Source: Paraspadella gotoi (lineage: Eukaryota > Chaetognatha). From it: a stretch of 64,000 nt of DNA. The stretch lies in the NCBI GenBank assembly GCA_051294375.1, contig CM119269.1, positions 22,222,076-22,286,075 of the forward strand, given 5' to 3'. Shown here one piece after another: positions 12,762-25,383 of this stretch. The notes beneath the pieces are model-generated. The model searched no databases. It worked only from the letters and a program-made list of their open reading frames with translations, and was not told where the DNA came from. The translations under genes and the position numbers were made by a program. The first letter of the stretch is position 1. Every line of letters starts with the position of its first letter.

Positions 12762-15052
12762 AGAGNNNNNNNNNNNNNNNNNNNNNNNNNAAAAGAGAAG
12801 AGATTCCACAGAAGTTGACTGTAAGTCGACACTTTCTTGAAGAGGAACAGAGAGAGGAAAAGTGGAGGTCAACTAATCGAGGAGAGACGAGAGAGAGAGG
12901 AGAGAATAGATCGAAAGGGACAGAGAGAGGAAGGAGAGAGAGAGAGAGTGGAGAGAGGTTCGCAGGTAGCGGTATTTTCTGCTACTAATCGCACAGGCCG
13001 TGTCATGTATCGTAGAACATTTAGCTGTCGAGAGAGATCAGATGACGAAAAAGGGAAGTTAGGAGCATACGAAGTCGAGAATGAGATTATCCATCTTGAT
13101 CTTTTTTGGTTTTTATATCTTTTTTCATATTCATTTAATCTTTTCTGAATTTCTTATCTTATTTTATTCACTACAATTTAATTTCATTTTTTATTATTCT
13201 AATATCATATAATTTTTATAAATAACCTAATCCTAACTTATTTCAAAAGTAAGAATTTTAACTATTAAACCTTATAAACTTAATCCTAAATTTGAACTAA
13301 TTTTTAAATTTAAGCTATGGCGCAATTTTAAAATAATTGTCCCATTTTTTATCACAAATCCATTTGCGAAAAAATATTGGATTCTATCGGATTGGAAAAA
13401 CTTTTCCATTCAACTCAAATTTGAACAGCGAATATATTTTCGGGAGAAATTTTCCATTATTTCATAATTTATTTCTCATTTTATAACAATTTTTCAAATT
13501 ATTTTTAACCTCGACCTTGCACGCCTTAAAAGCTTGCTTCTTGCGATGGAATTGGTAACAACGCAATCAAAGTCTGTCAAAAATTCACAGTCAAGATTTA
13601 AACTGTTTATTATAGGATAGTTTGAATAGTATTGGTTCATATTAAAATCCATAAATTAGGTTTTAACTTTTTTGGATTTGATTTGAGTGATTAATTTGAG
13701 ATTTCTTTTTAGTTATTTTTTTATTTAAAATATCCGATTCTCGCTTTTAACTTTCGCTTTCTCGTTCGTCTCTTTCGCGCTTCTCATTATCAAGTTTCCG
13801 CTTCACTCGCTGCTTCGCGGACTCTCCGCGGAAAATTTACGCGGTTTTTCCTGAAGGAGGGTGGTTAGTGTACGAAGTAGGGAAATAAGAGAAGAAAAGA
13901 GAAGAGAAGGAGAAAAGAGAGAAGAGAAAGAGAAGAGAAGAGAAGAGAAGAGAGGAAAGAGAGAGAAGAAGAAGAGAAGGAAAAGAGAAAGAGAAGAAGA
14001 GGAAAGATGAGTAGGTATAAATGAAAGGAAGATAAGAAAGAAATTATGAAAAGGAGAGAGGAGAGGAAAGAAAAGTACATTAAAAGAATGAGAAAGAAGA
14101 AAGAAAGAGGAGAAAGAGATAAAAAGAAAAGAAAAAAAAAGAAAAAAAAAGAAAAAAAAAGAAAAAAAGAAGAGAAGAGAAAAAAGAAAAGAAAAGAAAA
14201 GAAAAGAAAAGAAAAGAAAAGAAAAGAAAAGAAAAGAAAAGAGAAGAGAAGAAAGGAGGGATGGTAGTGTATTCGAAGAAAAGGGGAAAAAGAAAAGAAA
14301 AAAGAAGAGAAGAGAGAGAAATGAAAAGAATAGAGAAGAGAAGAGATAAGAAAAGAAANNNNNNNNNNAGAAAAGAAAAGAAAAGAAAAGAGTGAGAAAA
14401 GAAAAGAGAAGAGAGAGAAAAGAAAAGAAATAAAAGAAAAGAAAAGAAAAAAAAAGAAAAGAGATGTAAATTTCATCTTGATTGTATCAATTTCGTAGTA
14501 GGGAAACTGGAATTGGCGAGACAGAGCTGAGAGCGGATTGGGTAAGTTAAGGTGAGGCGAAGCGAAGACAAACCGGGTGACCACTAAGTGCGGAGAGAAG
14601 AGGGTAAGTGAAAGAAGGAAAAGGAAAAAGAATCACGGGTGAGAGAACTAATCGTCTGCGGCTGAATTACCTTTCTTTTCTCTATAGTAAATCTCTCTCT
14701 TCTCTTTTCTTTTCTTTTCTTTTCTTTTCTTTTCTGCGAATACAGTAAGAAGTGTTTTCCTCTGAGTTCAGTCAGTGGATTCCTCGTTTAATTTTATTTC
14801 GTAGCTTTATTTTTCGGTTTTGTTTCGACTCCGAATGATTACGGTTCTGTTTCCTGTTTTGTTTTTTTGTTGTTGTCATTTTGAGGTTGACAAAGGATCC
14901 AGTTGTCATTGTCTGTCTTGTCGTTTTCACTTTGTCATTCGGTTCCTATTTCTGACCCAGAAATCACCTTCCCTTACCTTCCCTTACCTTCCCTTACCTC
15001 TCTGTGTCTCTCTTTGTAGCTCTCTCAATCTGTTCTGACCCAGAACTCGCCT

Positions 15053-15104
<52 letters not shown>

Positions 15105-15280
15105 CGCGAATGGGTCTAGAACCCGAGACTATTGCGGTCAATCGTCTCTTCTCTCGCCAACTGCGCCGCAGGGGCGAGTCTTTCCGATGTCAGGATCTCA
15201 ACCGGCTTTATCTCGAAAAAAATGCGCTGACAAAGAGGAAAAGTGTGGGGAGAGAGAGAGAGGGAGAGGGAGAGAGAGTG
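12650..15280 (+). repeat. Large repeat block (inverted partner 2,040-5,270; direct partner 6,105-7,430)
   Basis: Order: (GA)n 12,658-12,765, gap, TTGACTGTAAGTCGACACTT, AT-rich kilobase to 13,850, polypurine 13,880-14,470, GC-rich 14,490-14,680, CCTTCCCTTA triplicate at 14,968-15,000, (CT)n 15,055-15,105, tRNA-like module 15,106-15,235 (inverted), GA-rich 15,248-15,340. Confidence 0.75.
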
Positions 15281-15439
15281 AGAGTAGAGAGAGAGAGGGG
15301 GAGAGGGAGAGAGAGTGAGAGTAGAGAGAAAGAGAGAGAGAGATATCGGTATTATCACTTAGTTGTCGTCGTTATTTTTCTAAGCTTCATGTAATAAAAT
15401 TATGGTTGTTTGTTTAATTATTATTCTTATTTTCTTCTC

Positions 15440-15492
15440 ATCCTCCTCCTCCTCTTCTTCCTCCTCCTCCTCCTCCTCCTCCTCCTCCTCTA
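15440..15492. repeat. (TCC)n microsatellite
   Basis: TCCTCCTCC run with a few TTC units. 15,500-16,200 holds nothing further except (CT)n at 15,812-15,848. Confidence 0.9.
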
Positions 15493-15811
15493 GGTTCAAC
15501 GTTCGCTATCAAAAGTGTAAAATATGTATTCAGTGTCAATATTGCATCCGTCGTGTGAAGTCAATGTTTATTCGCATCAAAAATGAGAGAGAAAAAATGG
15601 TCAAGTAAAACTGGAATTTATTTAGGATTTCTATCTAAATGTTAGCTTATTATTTAAAAAAGATTTTAAAATTTTTAAAAAGTTGAAATTATGAAATCTA
15701 GAACAACTTTAATTTATAAAAATTTTAAAAACTCAAAAGAGAATCTGAAAAATCGTAAATCATTTCTTTGATATAAAAAAATTAAATCGCAGAATTCATT
15801 TCAAACGACAA

Positions 15812-15852
<41 letters not shown>

Positions 15853-16437
15853 ATCTCCCGTTCGTCATTAATTCATGAATCGTCATTGATTCAGCGTATT
15901 CATTCTTAATTCAGGATTCCCTCTTAATTCCGAATTCATTATTCATTCAAGATTTTTTTTTTATCTCCGTGGCGTCAGATATTGTAAAAATAATTAATCG
16001 TAAATATAATTTTAAATACAAAAATTAACAAAACAACCGATCCACCTCTGATTTTGTAAACTGATTTCATTGAATATTAATGATATAAAAACGTAACTAA
16101 AGATGAATTCCATCTGCAACGATTCCATTGTAATTCCATTCTTGTTCCATCAAGAATCTTTGGTTTCTGTCCGCCATCCACGAATCAAACGCCAGACGTT
16201 ATACACGGTCATGTACCTCCTCCTCGCCTCTCTCTCTCTTCTTCTCCTCTTCTCTCTCTCTCTATCTCTCTCCTCTCTCTTTCTCCTTCTCCTCTCTTTC
16301 TGCTCTCTCTCTCTGTAAACCCTTTTTAAATTCCTTCATCGCTGCCTAGTAAACTCAATCATCTTCGCTCCTCAACTCATCGTTTATGTCGTCCTCCTGC
16401 GTTCATGCTTCCTTTCCCTATTTACAAAGCCGCACAG

Positions 16438-16515
16438 CCCCGCCGCCGCCGTGCCGCCGCCGCAGCCGCCGCCGCCGCCGCGCAGCTTCCGCCGCCGCCG
16501 CCGCCGCCGCTTCCA
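16438..16515. repeat. (CCG)n / GCC triplet tract
   Basis: GC-only triplet repeat. GTC/ATC triplets follow at 16,610-16,685. A similar GTC tract lies at 17,478-17,545. Confidence 0.85.
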
Positions 16516-16705
16516 TCGAACGGCCGAGTTTTGCATAAATATCCATCACCCTTGGTTCCCTTTTATGCGCAGCAGTTGAAGTGTCATCTTCATCGTTGTC
16601 GGTATTTTCCTGGTCGTCGTCTCTTTATCGTCGTTATCGTCATCTTCATCGTCGTCGTTATCGTCGTCTTTATCGTCGTCATTTTCTGATTCGCCCAGAA
16701 CCAAA

Positions 16706-16908
16706 TTCACACTTCACAGTCTATCTAGGTTCACACTTCACAGTCTATCCAGGTTCACACTTCACAGTCTATCCAGGTTCACACTTCACAGTCTATCCAG
16801 GTTCACACTTCACAGTCTATCCAGGTTCACACTTCACAGTCTATCCAGGTTCACACTTCACAGTCTATCCAGGTTCACACTTCACAGTCTATCCAAGTTC
16901 ACACTTCA
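16706..16908 (+). repeat. 24-bp minisatellite, eight copies
   Basis: TTCACACTTCACAGTCTATC-type units repeat eight times with about one change, so the array is young. Because 24 is a multiple of three an open frame crosses it (HFTVYPGS repeats), but nothing else supports a gene. Confidence 0.9.
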
Positions 16909-17549
16909 GTCTCCAAATCAAAGTTCTTTGTTCTCATTGCAAGGCTGCCATCAGTGCCATCATACAGCCACCAATCGCCATCGACAATGCAGCCATCAAC
17001 CACAATCCACATGGAGCCACCAATCGCAATCACCAGATTCGCCTTCATCTTGAAACACCATCGTCTCTTGGCATCATCAACAATGAGGTTACGCCCAACG
17101 CCTCCCCTTCCCCTTTCGCTCCAAAGTGGATCAATGATAAAAGGGAAGTCGATGGTGGTTGGGATTCTGCCATCGGCCGAGGCTTTGATGCCAAAATGCA
17201 TCGATGTTGCGTCGAAGGCGTTTCTGGAACGTTATACTGAAGGTATGCATTGGAGTTTAAACCGTCGTTCTATGGTAATTTAGTCACAAAACGAAAAAAA
17301 GTAATCAAAACTTGATTGTGGACCTTAAAGTGACGTGATGTGCCTCTTGAAATATTAAGCAACTTTATTCAGTCGTTAATCTGTCTACCAGAAGTCGATT
17401 TACCGGATGCCGCGATGCCGTCCTCCGATGCCGCAAAACGACATCCGATGCCTTACTTTCCTCTCATCTCCGATTTTCGCCGTGGTCGTCGTCGTCGTCG
17501 TCATCGTCGTCGTCTTCATCGTCGTCGTCGTCATCGTCGTTGATCATTT

Positions 17550-18710
17550 TTCCAATAAAACCTCAAATTTAACGGAGTCAAGTGGAAACCTAATTCAACG
17601 AACAAATATGTTAAGACTTGACATTTTACAAGTGTGATGCTATTTACCAGGGTTTAAGTGACAAACAAATTAACAAGAACGGTTATTCCAATGTGTTGCG
17701 CCCTTTGATCACATGAAATGAAATGACTACAAAACTTTCTTAGCCCGTGTATTTATGACATGTACCCCATCAAAATTCCGTCTTTCATTCCTTATAGTTT
17801 TAGGATTTCCTGAAGACGGCGCTAGCAGTCAGTTAGATTTGAGTTTTTTTAGTTTTAACAAATGAGCAACCAACAATAGGCAAATGATAAATTTATATGC
17901 ATTTTTAACGTACGATAGTATAGTATAATATACTATAGTATAAGTAGGACAGACCAACGCAAAGACATACCGACCGACCGCCCGACTGACAGACCGACCG
18001 AAAAGTGTCTTATATTAACTTTAAAAAAATACCAAGCAATAAAATATTTCCAAATAAAGTATTACAAGCCTAAAAGTTAAGATATTTTAAATTCATTCAG
18101 ATGCTCCGAAGGGTTTATGATTTTTAACCTTTAGATTCAAATTCCAATTCCTTTCAGGCCACGCGTCTCAATCCAACTCGGCGGACGCTTCCCATCCCAT
18201 CCCATAGTCTATTTTTCCCCCACTTCCTTAAATTCATAAATTTTAACTTGAACTTCAATTTAACTTTAACGTGACTTTTAATCCTTATTTTAACCCTAAG
18301 CTTTTTGGGAAATACATTGTCAAAAATATATAGCCTAAATTTTAACTCAACGTTTGACAAGAGAGATTTTTAAGTTTGTCGAAATGAATTTTAGCTAGTT
18401 TAAAATTTGAAAATAGCCAATAATTAGATAAATACAACATTAATTTTTGTACGTTTAAACTTTGAGAACAGAGCGTCATTCTGAACCTTTTTCGAGTAGG
18501 TTCACGAATGGATCAGTTTTCGTTTTTAATATAAAATATTTAACATTGAATTCGGGTAATTTCGCTTTCAACTCGCGAAATTCGTTAAGATTTGTTATTT
18601 CGAACAAAGATTCTCAAATCTTTTTCTTTTTTCATTTTTCTTTTTTCTCTTTTTCTCTTCGTTTTTTTCTCCTCTTATCTTTTCTATGTTTACCTTTCTC
18701 CCAGGCGTAA
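17550..18710. other. AT-rich sequence, nothing recognised
   Basis: Contains a short TATAGTATA palindromic stretch (17,917-17,943) and GACCGACCG-type tetranucleotides (17,968-18,002). No gene seen. Confidence 0.4.
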
Positions 18711-18721
18711 AAATCAACCAT

Positions 18722-18853
<132 letters not shown>

Positions 18854-19165
18854 CGTTAATGGCCACATAAGCGGTCAAACATTTTCTCCCTCGGCGCTCT
18901 CGCCACACAGCTCACACCAGTGACCTCTTTTTCGTCCTCAAACCGACCACAGTTTGACCACTTCGTGACCACTAAACTAAAAGAAAAGTTATTTAAAGCG
19001 TTTTTAGGGAAGATTTTTTCCTTTTGAGGTAGATAAAGTATTTTCCCTCGGCCAAGCGCCGGTATTTTGATTTAAAAATAGGAGCTTTTTAGATAAGCGC
19101 TTTATAATAATAATTTTATATTTTTTTCATAACCACTTAATATTTATTAAATTATGATAATTTTT

Positions 19166-19505
19166 CCCAAGTGTTTAATAAAATTCTACCTTCCCCTTAA
19201 ACGCTCAATATAATTCAACCTTCCCCAAGATCATTTAATTAAATTCTACCTTCCCCCTGAGCGCTTAATAGAATTCTACCTTTCCCCTGAGCGCTTAATA
19301 AAATTCTACCTTCCCCCTAAGCGCTTAATAGAATTCTACCTTCCCCCTGAGCGCTTAATAAAATTCTACCTTCCCCCTAAGCGCTTAATAGAATTCTACC
19401 TTCCCCCTGAGCGCTTAATAAAATTCTACCTTCCCCCTAAGCGCTTAATAGAATTCTACCTTCCCCCTGAGCGCTTAATAGAATTCTACCCTCCCCCTGA
19501 GCCCT
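19166..19505 (+). repeat. 30-bp minisatellite, about 11 copies
   Basis: CCTTCCCCCTGAGCGCTTAA-type units alternate between CTAAGCGC and CTGAGCGC. The array repeats with heavy indels at 23,733-24,190. Confidence 0.9.
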
Positions 19506-19579
19506 GAAATGGATTCTCTTCATCTTATCCTTTCTTCGTTTCGATAAAATATCGTCATCGCTTTCCCATTAACGCTCAA

Positions 19580-19631
<52 letters not shown>

Positions 19632-19908
19632 GGAGAAAAGGTGATGATAGACCGACGCCTCTATTCCCAGGCTTTCCCCTTTTTTCTCTTCCTTTTTCTT
19701 TCCTTTTTTTCTTTTCTCTTCTTATCTTTCCTGCTTCCTTTTTTTTTCTTTGATGGAAGCGATTATTTGCTGGTTCATTATTTTATTCATTATTCTACTA
19801 TAATTAATAATACATTCCTTAACTTTTAATCATACTCATTGGTCCATTTGTTAGCAAAATAATTTATAGTAAATTTTTATGGAAGATATTATTTTATACT
19901 GCACGGGG

Positions 19909-20193
<285 letters not shown>

Positions 20194-20554
20194 GGAGAGA
20201 GAGAAAGAGAGAGAGAGAAAAATAAGATGAGTCAGGAAAGAAAAGATTTAGGAAGGAGAAAAGAAAAGATGAATGAATGAATGAACGAACCTATGGCTAT
20301 GAATGATTGTATGATGATATGATGCTCATATTAAAATGAAATAAATGTGGTTCATCGAATAATGAGTTTGAACTGATATTTATTTTCAACAAAAGATGAA
20401 AATGATTGATTGAAATTTTATTGCTTTGGAGAAAAGAGAGAGAAAGAGAGAGAGAGTGAGAGAAAGCACAAAAAAAGAGAAAGAAAGATTCTGATTGGCT
20501 GCAACGTGTGACCATTTGTGACATGTCGCACAAATTCTTCCTTTTCATAAAAGG

Positions 20555-20609
20555 GAGGTCAAGAAAGAGAGAAAGAAAGAAATAAAGAAAGAAAAAAAAA
20601 GAGAAAGGA

Positions 20610-20665
<56 letters not shown>

Positions 20666-20714
20666 AATGGAGAGTAAGAAAAGAAAAAAAGAAAGAAATG
20701 GAGAGTAAGAAATA

Positions 20715-20746
<32 letters not shown>

Positions 20747-20752
20747 AACGGA
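20555..20752. repeat. (GAAA)n tract
   Basis: AAAG units with two ATGGAGAGTAAG interruptions. A counterpart lies at 25,290-25,482. A TTTC tract on the same strand follows at 21,272-21,365. Confidence 0.9.
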
Positions 20753-21879
20753 TAGAAGGAGCCAACCAAAAAATAGAAAATCCTCACTGGATCGATATTC
20801 GAATATCCATTCATTCCAGTTCGCGGGACTTTAATGTTGCTCTAACATTAAAACTCTTTTTACTTTTTTAAGAGTCAAAGGGAGAGAGAGAGGCTGAGAC
20901 AGAGAGAGAGAGAGAGCGAGAGAGAGAGAGAGCTCGAGAAAGAATCGGATACTCATTTCCTTAAGGGAATTTGGAAGTCGATATTTCACCAAAAATTGTT
21001 TTCCTTATCTTCCCAATTTTTGTTGCTCGTCCCCTTAAAAAGTTTTTTTCATTTTTTCCCGATAGTTCCGTAGCAGCTTTAACGACTTATTTAATTGAAT
21101 GCAGTCGTAAAAGCCTTTTTAACAAAATCCCAAAACAAATTACTCAACTGGTAATTTTAATTCTTCCAAAAATTTCGTTTATGAGCGAAATATTAAATTT
21201 GATTGTGAGAAACAATTAAAGGATGAGGAGAAGTGATATATCACCTTTTTACCCTCTCTCAATCGTCTTTCTGTCTTTCTGTCTTTCTTTCTTTCTTTTT
21301 TTCTTTCTTTCTTTCTTTCTAACTCCATTTTTTTCTTTCTTTCTTTCTTTATTTTTTTCGTTCTTTCTGTCAATATGCAATTGAGCAATTTTCTCGATCG
21401 AGAGTGTGGATTCTGCAAACTCGAGTCCAAGAATCATATTCATCTTCCATAATAATTATTCAAAGACAAATGTCTCGAGTCTTTTCCTCAGTCTTTACTA
21501 AATTCCCAAATCCCGTTTGTGTTCTAAATGTAATTAATAATCGCTGAATAATCAATAAAAAATGCATTAAAAGAATTAACCGAATAATAAAAGAAAAAAC
21601 TCATCCGTTTTGATGACAACAAAAAAATTGTGTCATCGATGAAGTGAAAAAAAAATTCAACGTTTCACAATCCAAGCCTCTTCCTTTCTCTCTCCCCCCC
21701 CCGACGAAAAATATAAGTGAGACCATCCCTCACTGTGAGACCATTCCTCACTGTGAGGCCTCATCCCTCACCATAAACGGAATTTCCACCACAATGCAAT
21801 TTCCCTTTCGTTCGTATCGGGGACCAAGGCTCCACCATGAGGCGATTTTTCTCTGTCATTTGCGCGTAGCAACCTCCTT

Positions 21880-22122
21880 CCTTTGATGGCGCTGCAATGG
21901 CATTGAACTGTGTCCTTATTCCTTTGATGGCGCTGCAATGGCATCGAACGGTGTCCTTATTCCTTTGATGGCGCTGCAATGGCATCGAACGGTGTCCTTA
22001 TTCCTTTGATGGCGCTGCAATGGCATCGAACGGTGTCCTTATTCCTTTGATGGCGCTGCAATGGCATCGAACTGTGTCTTTATTTCTTTGATAGCGCTGC
22101 AATGGCATCGAACGGTGTCCTT
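21880..22122 (+). repeat. 41-bp minisatellite, six copies (copy 1 block)
   Basis: CTTTGATGGCGCTGCAATGG is followed by CATCGAACGGTGTCC and TTATT in each unit; the counterpart is 26,615-26,863. Confidence 0.9.
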
Positions 22123-22329
22123 CATTTTCAATGCCATCGCAAACTTAGCTTAGTCGGAAAAATGTTCCATTCTCTTGCGACATTGATCCCGTGCAAATCG
22201 TTCCATTGCACGCAAGGGCTCTTTGCACGCAAGGTCTCTTTGCACCCAAGGTATCTCTGCTCTTAACTGCGATCGTTTCTAACCTTTTGTGAAAAAGATT
22301 CGACTCCCACGATGGGACAGTCGACGCTA

Positions 22330-22510
22330 ATGACACACCATGTCTTCATAGCCTATTTTTCGTAGCACACCATGTCTTCATAGCCAATTTTTTGTAGCAC
22401 ACCATGTCTTCATTGCCTATTTTTCGTAGCACACCATTGTCTTTCATTGCCTATTTTTTCGTAGCACACCATGTCTTCATTGCCTATTTTTCGTAGCACA
22501 CCATCTCTTC
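22330..22510 (+). repeat. 32-bp minisatellite, about five copies
   Basis: AGCACACCATGTCTTCAT plus GCCTATTTTTCGT units. The array is expanded to about eleven copies at 27,065-27,425 in the second block. Confidence 0.9.
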
Positions 22511-22902
22511 ATTGTCTTCATTGTCTTCATTTCATTTCATTGCAAACCATGTCATGGTTGCACACCATTTCAACATTGCACACAAGTCTTAATTGCACAT
22601 CATGTCAGTATTGCACACCATGTATCCATTGCCTTCAACAATTTTATTGCCTTAATTTCTTTGCACACCATGTCTTCATTCCACACCTTGTCTTCAATGC
22701 ACACCATGTCGTTCTTGCCTCCTCCCAATTCCGCATATATTTGTTTTCCTCTTATTTGTTTTTTTTTCTTCCGCAAAAAAAATCGATGTTTTGCTCATTT
22801 TCTTTTTATTCTTTTCTTTTTTTTTCTTTTCTTTTCTTTCTTTTTCTTTTTTTCCCTTTTTTTTCTCAGTTTCGAATCGCGCCGTTTCAGCATATTTTGC
22901 TT

Positions 22903-22955
<53 letters not shown>

Positions 22956-22976
22956 CTCTCAGCACCATGGATTAAG

Positions 22977-23245
22977 TCAGTCCCGTCCGTCCGTTCCGTC
23001 CGTCCGTCCGTCCTCCGTCCGTCCGTCCGTCCGTCCGTCGTCCGTCCGTCCCGTCCGTCCGTCGTCCGTCGTCCGTCCGTCCGTCCGTCCGTTCCGTCCG
23101 TCCGTCCGTCCGTCCGTCCGTCCGTCCGTCCGTCCGTCCGTCCGTCCGTCCGTCCGTCCGTCCGTCCGTCCGATCCGTCCGTCCGTCCGTCTGCCGTCCG
23201 TCCATCCCGTCCGTCGTCCGTTCCGGTCTCCGTCCGTCCCATTAC
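22977..23245. repeat. (TCCG)n tetranucleotide array
   Basis: CGTC/TCCG units with occasional missing bases; the counterpart 27,918-28,075 is shorter. Long Arg-Pro-Ser-Val or Asp-Gly-Arg-Thr frames here are artefacts of the repeat. Confidence 0.95.
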
Positions 23246-23732
23246 TTCGCCGTGAAAGCGTTACTCTTTTCACCGTCGGACGAAAGACGAATTCCATTGA
23301 CTGGCATCTGGTTGTTGTTATTGTTGTTGTTGTTGTTGTTATTCTTGTTGTGGTTCATGTTCTCGTTCTCGTTGATTGTCTGATTTTGTTGATGTTTTTT
23401 TTTATAGTTTGTAGGTTAGTATATTTTGTCTATATTCTACATTTTTGTCATTCTTTCATTCTTCTATTATTTTTCTTTCTTTCATTCTTCATTCACTCTT
23501 TCATTCTTTTATTCTACTTCATTCACTAGTGACGTTTTCTCTCTTTTTATTTTTTTTTCTCAAATTAAAATTCCGGTTTTGTTTACTTTTCGTTCGTCAT
23601 CCTCTTTTTTCAAAACTATCTTCGGCACGGTTTTCTGTCTTAAAATTGTTGAATTTTTTTTATACATTGATAAAGATAAACTAATAGTAATAATAATAAT
23701 AAAAATAATAATAATAATAATAAAGTAGGAGA

Positions 23733-24312
23733 TCCTTCCCCTTAACGCGTCAATATAATTCAACCTTCCCCAAGATCATTTAAATTAAATTCTAACTTTT
23801 CCCCTGAGGCGCTGTAAAATAGGAATTCTACACTCTTCCCTGAAGCGCTTTAATAAAATTCTACCTTCCCCCTAAGCGCTTAATGAGAATTCTACTTCCC
23901 CCTGAGCGCTTAATAAAATGTCTACACTTCCCCCTAAGCGCTTAATAGAATTCTACCTTTACCCCCTGAGCGTGCTTAATAAATTCTACAATTCCCCCTA
24001 AGCGCTTATTAAGAATTCTAACCTTCCCCCTGAGCGCGTTAAGTAAAATTCATACTTCCCCTGAACGCTTAATAGGAATCTTACCTTCCCCTGAGCGTCT
24101 TAATAAAATTCTACCCTCTCGCCCTGAGCGCTTAATCAGATCTACCTTCTCCCCAGAGCGCTTAATAGATTTCTGAGACCGTCCCCTGAGCCACCTAGAA
24201 ATGGATTACTTCTATTCATCTTATCTCTTTCTTCGTTTCGATAAAAATATCGTCATCCGCTTTCCTCATTAACGCTCGAATCCCTCTCTCTCTCTCTCTC
24301 TCTCTCTCTATC

Positions 24313-24355
<43 letters not shown>

Positions 24356-24826
24356 GGAGAAAAGGTGAGATAGACCCGACGCCTCTAATTCCCAGGCTTT
24401 CCCCTTTTTTTCTCTTCCTTTTTCTTCCCTTTTCCTTTTTCTTTTCTCTTCTTATCTTTCCTGCTTCCTTTTTTTTCTTTTGATGGAAGCGATTATTTGC
24501 TGGTTCATTATTTTATTCATTATTTCTACTATAATTAATAATACATTCCTTAACTTTTAATCATACTCATTGGTCCATTTGTTAGCAAAATAATTTATAG
24601 TAAATTTTTATGGAAGATATTATTTTATAAACTGCAGCGGGGGAATTCTCTCTCTCCTCACTCTTCTCTCTCATCTCTCTCTCCTTCTCTCTCTCTCTCT
24701 CCTGTCTTTCTCTTCTCTCTGTCTGTCTTCTATCTCACTCTCTCTTGTCCCAATTATTCCGCCGAACGGAGAACTTTTAATAACTATGGGCTTAATGGCC
24801 TCTCAAGTTGCGGAAGGGAGGGAGGG

Positions 24827-24897
<71 letters not shown>

Positions 24898-25335
24898 AAG
24901 AGAGAGAGAGGAGAAGGGAGAGAGAGAAAGAGAGAGAGAGAAAAATAAGATGAGTCAGGAAAGAAAAGATTTAGGAAGGAGAAAGAAAAGAATGAATGAA
25001 TGAATGAACGAACCTATGGCTATGAAATGATTGTATGATGGATATGATGCTCATATTAAAATGAAATAAATGTGGTTCATCGAATAATGAGTTTGAACTG
25101 AATATTTATTTTCAACAAAAGATGAAAATGATTGATTGAATTTATTTTTTGCTTGGAGAAAAGAAGAGAGAAGAGAGAGAGAGTGAGAGAAAGCACAAAA
25201 AAAGAGAAAGAAAGATTCTGATTGGCTGCAACGTGTGACCATTTGTGACATGTCGCACAAATTCTTCCTTTTCATAAAGGGAGGTCAAGAAAGAGAGAAA
25301 GAAAGAAAAAAGAAAGAAAAAAAAAAGAGAAGGAA

Positions 25336-25383
<48 letters not shown>

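Noticed and set aside
13865-14584. 239-codon minus-strand frame rich in Phe, Ser and Leu
   Set aside because: Same artefact in the purine-rich strand of the repeat, and it spans an N gap.
16581-17240. 219-codon frame containing HFTVYPGS repeats
   Set aside because: GTC triplets plus a 24-bp minisatellite; the remaining part has no recognisable domain and no signal peptide.
21880-22122. Regularly spaced repeats that look like a CRISPR array
   Set aside because: Units are contiguous 41-bp minisatellite copies without unique spacers, in a eukaryotic sequence.
22471-23529. 352-codon frame with Arg-Pro-Ser-Val runs
   Set aside because: Produced by minisatellite, CT and TCCG arrays; the duplicate at 27.4-28.1 kb loses the same frame through indels.
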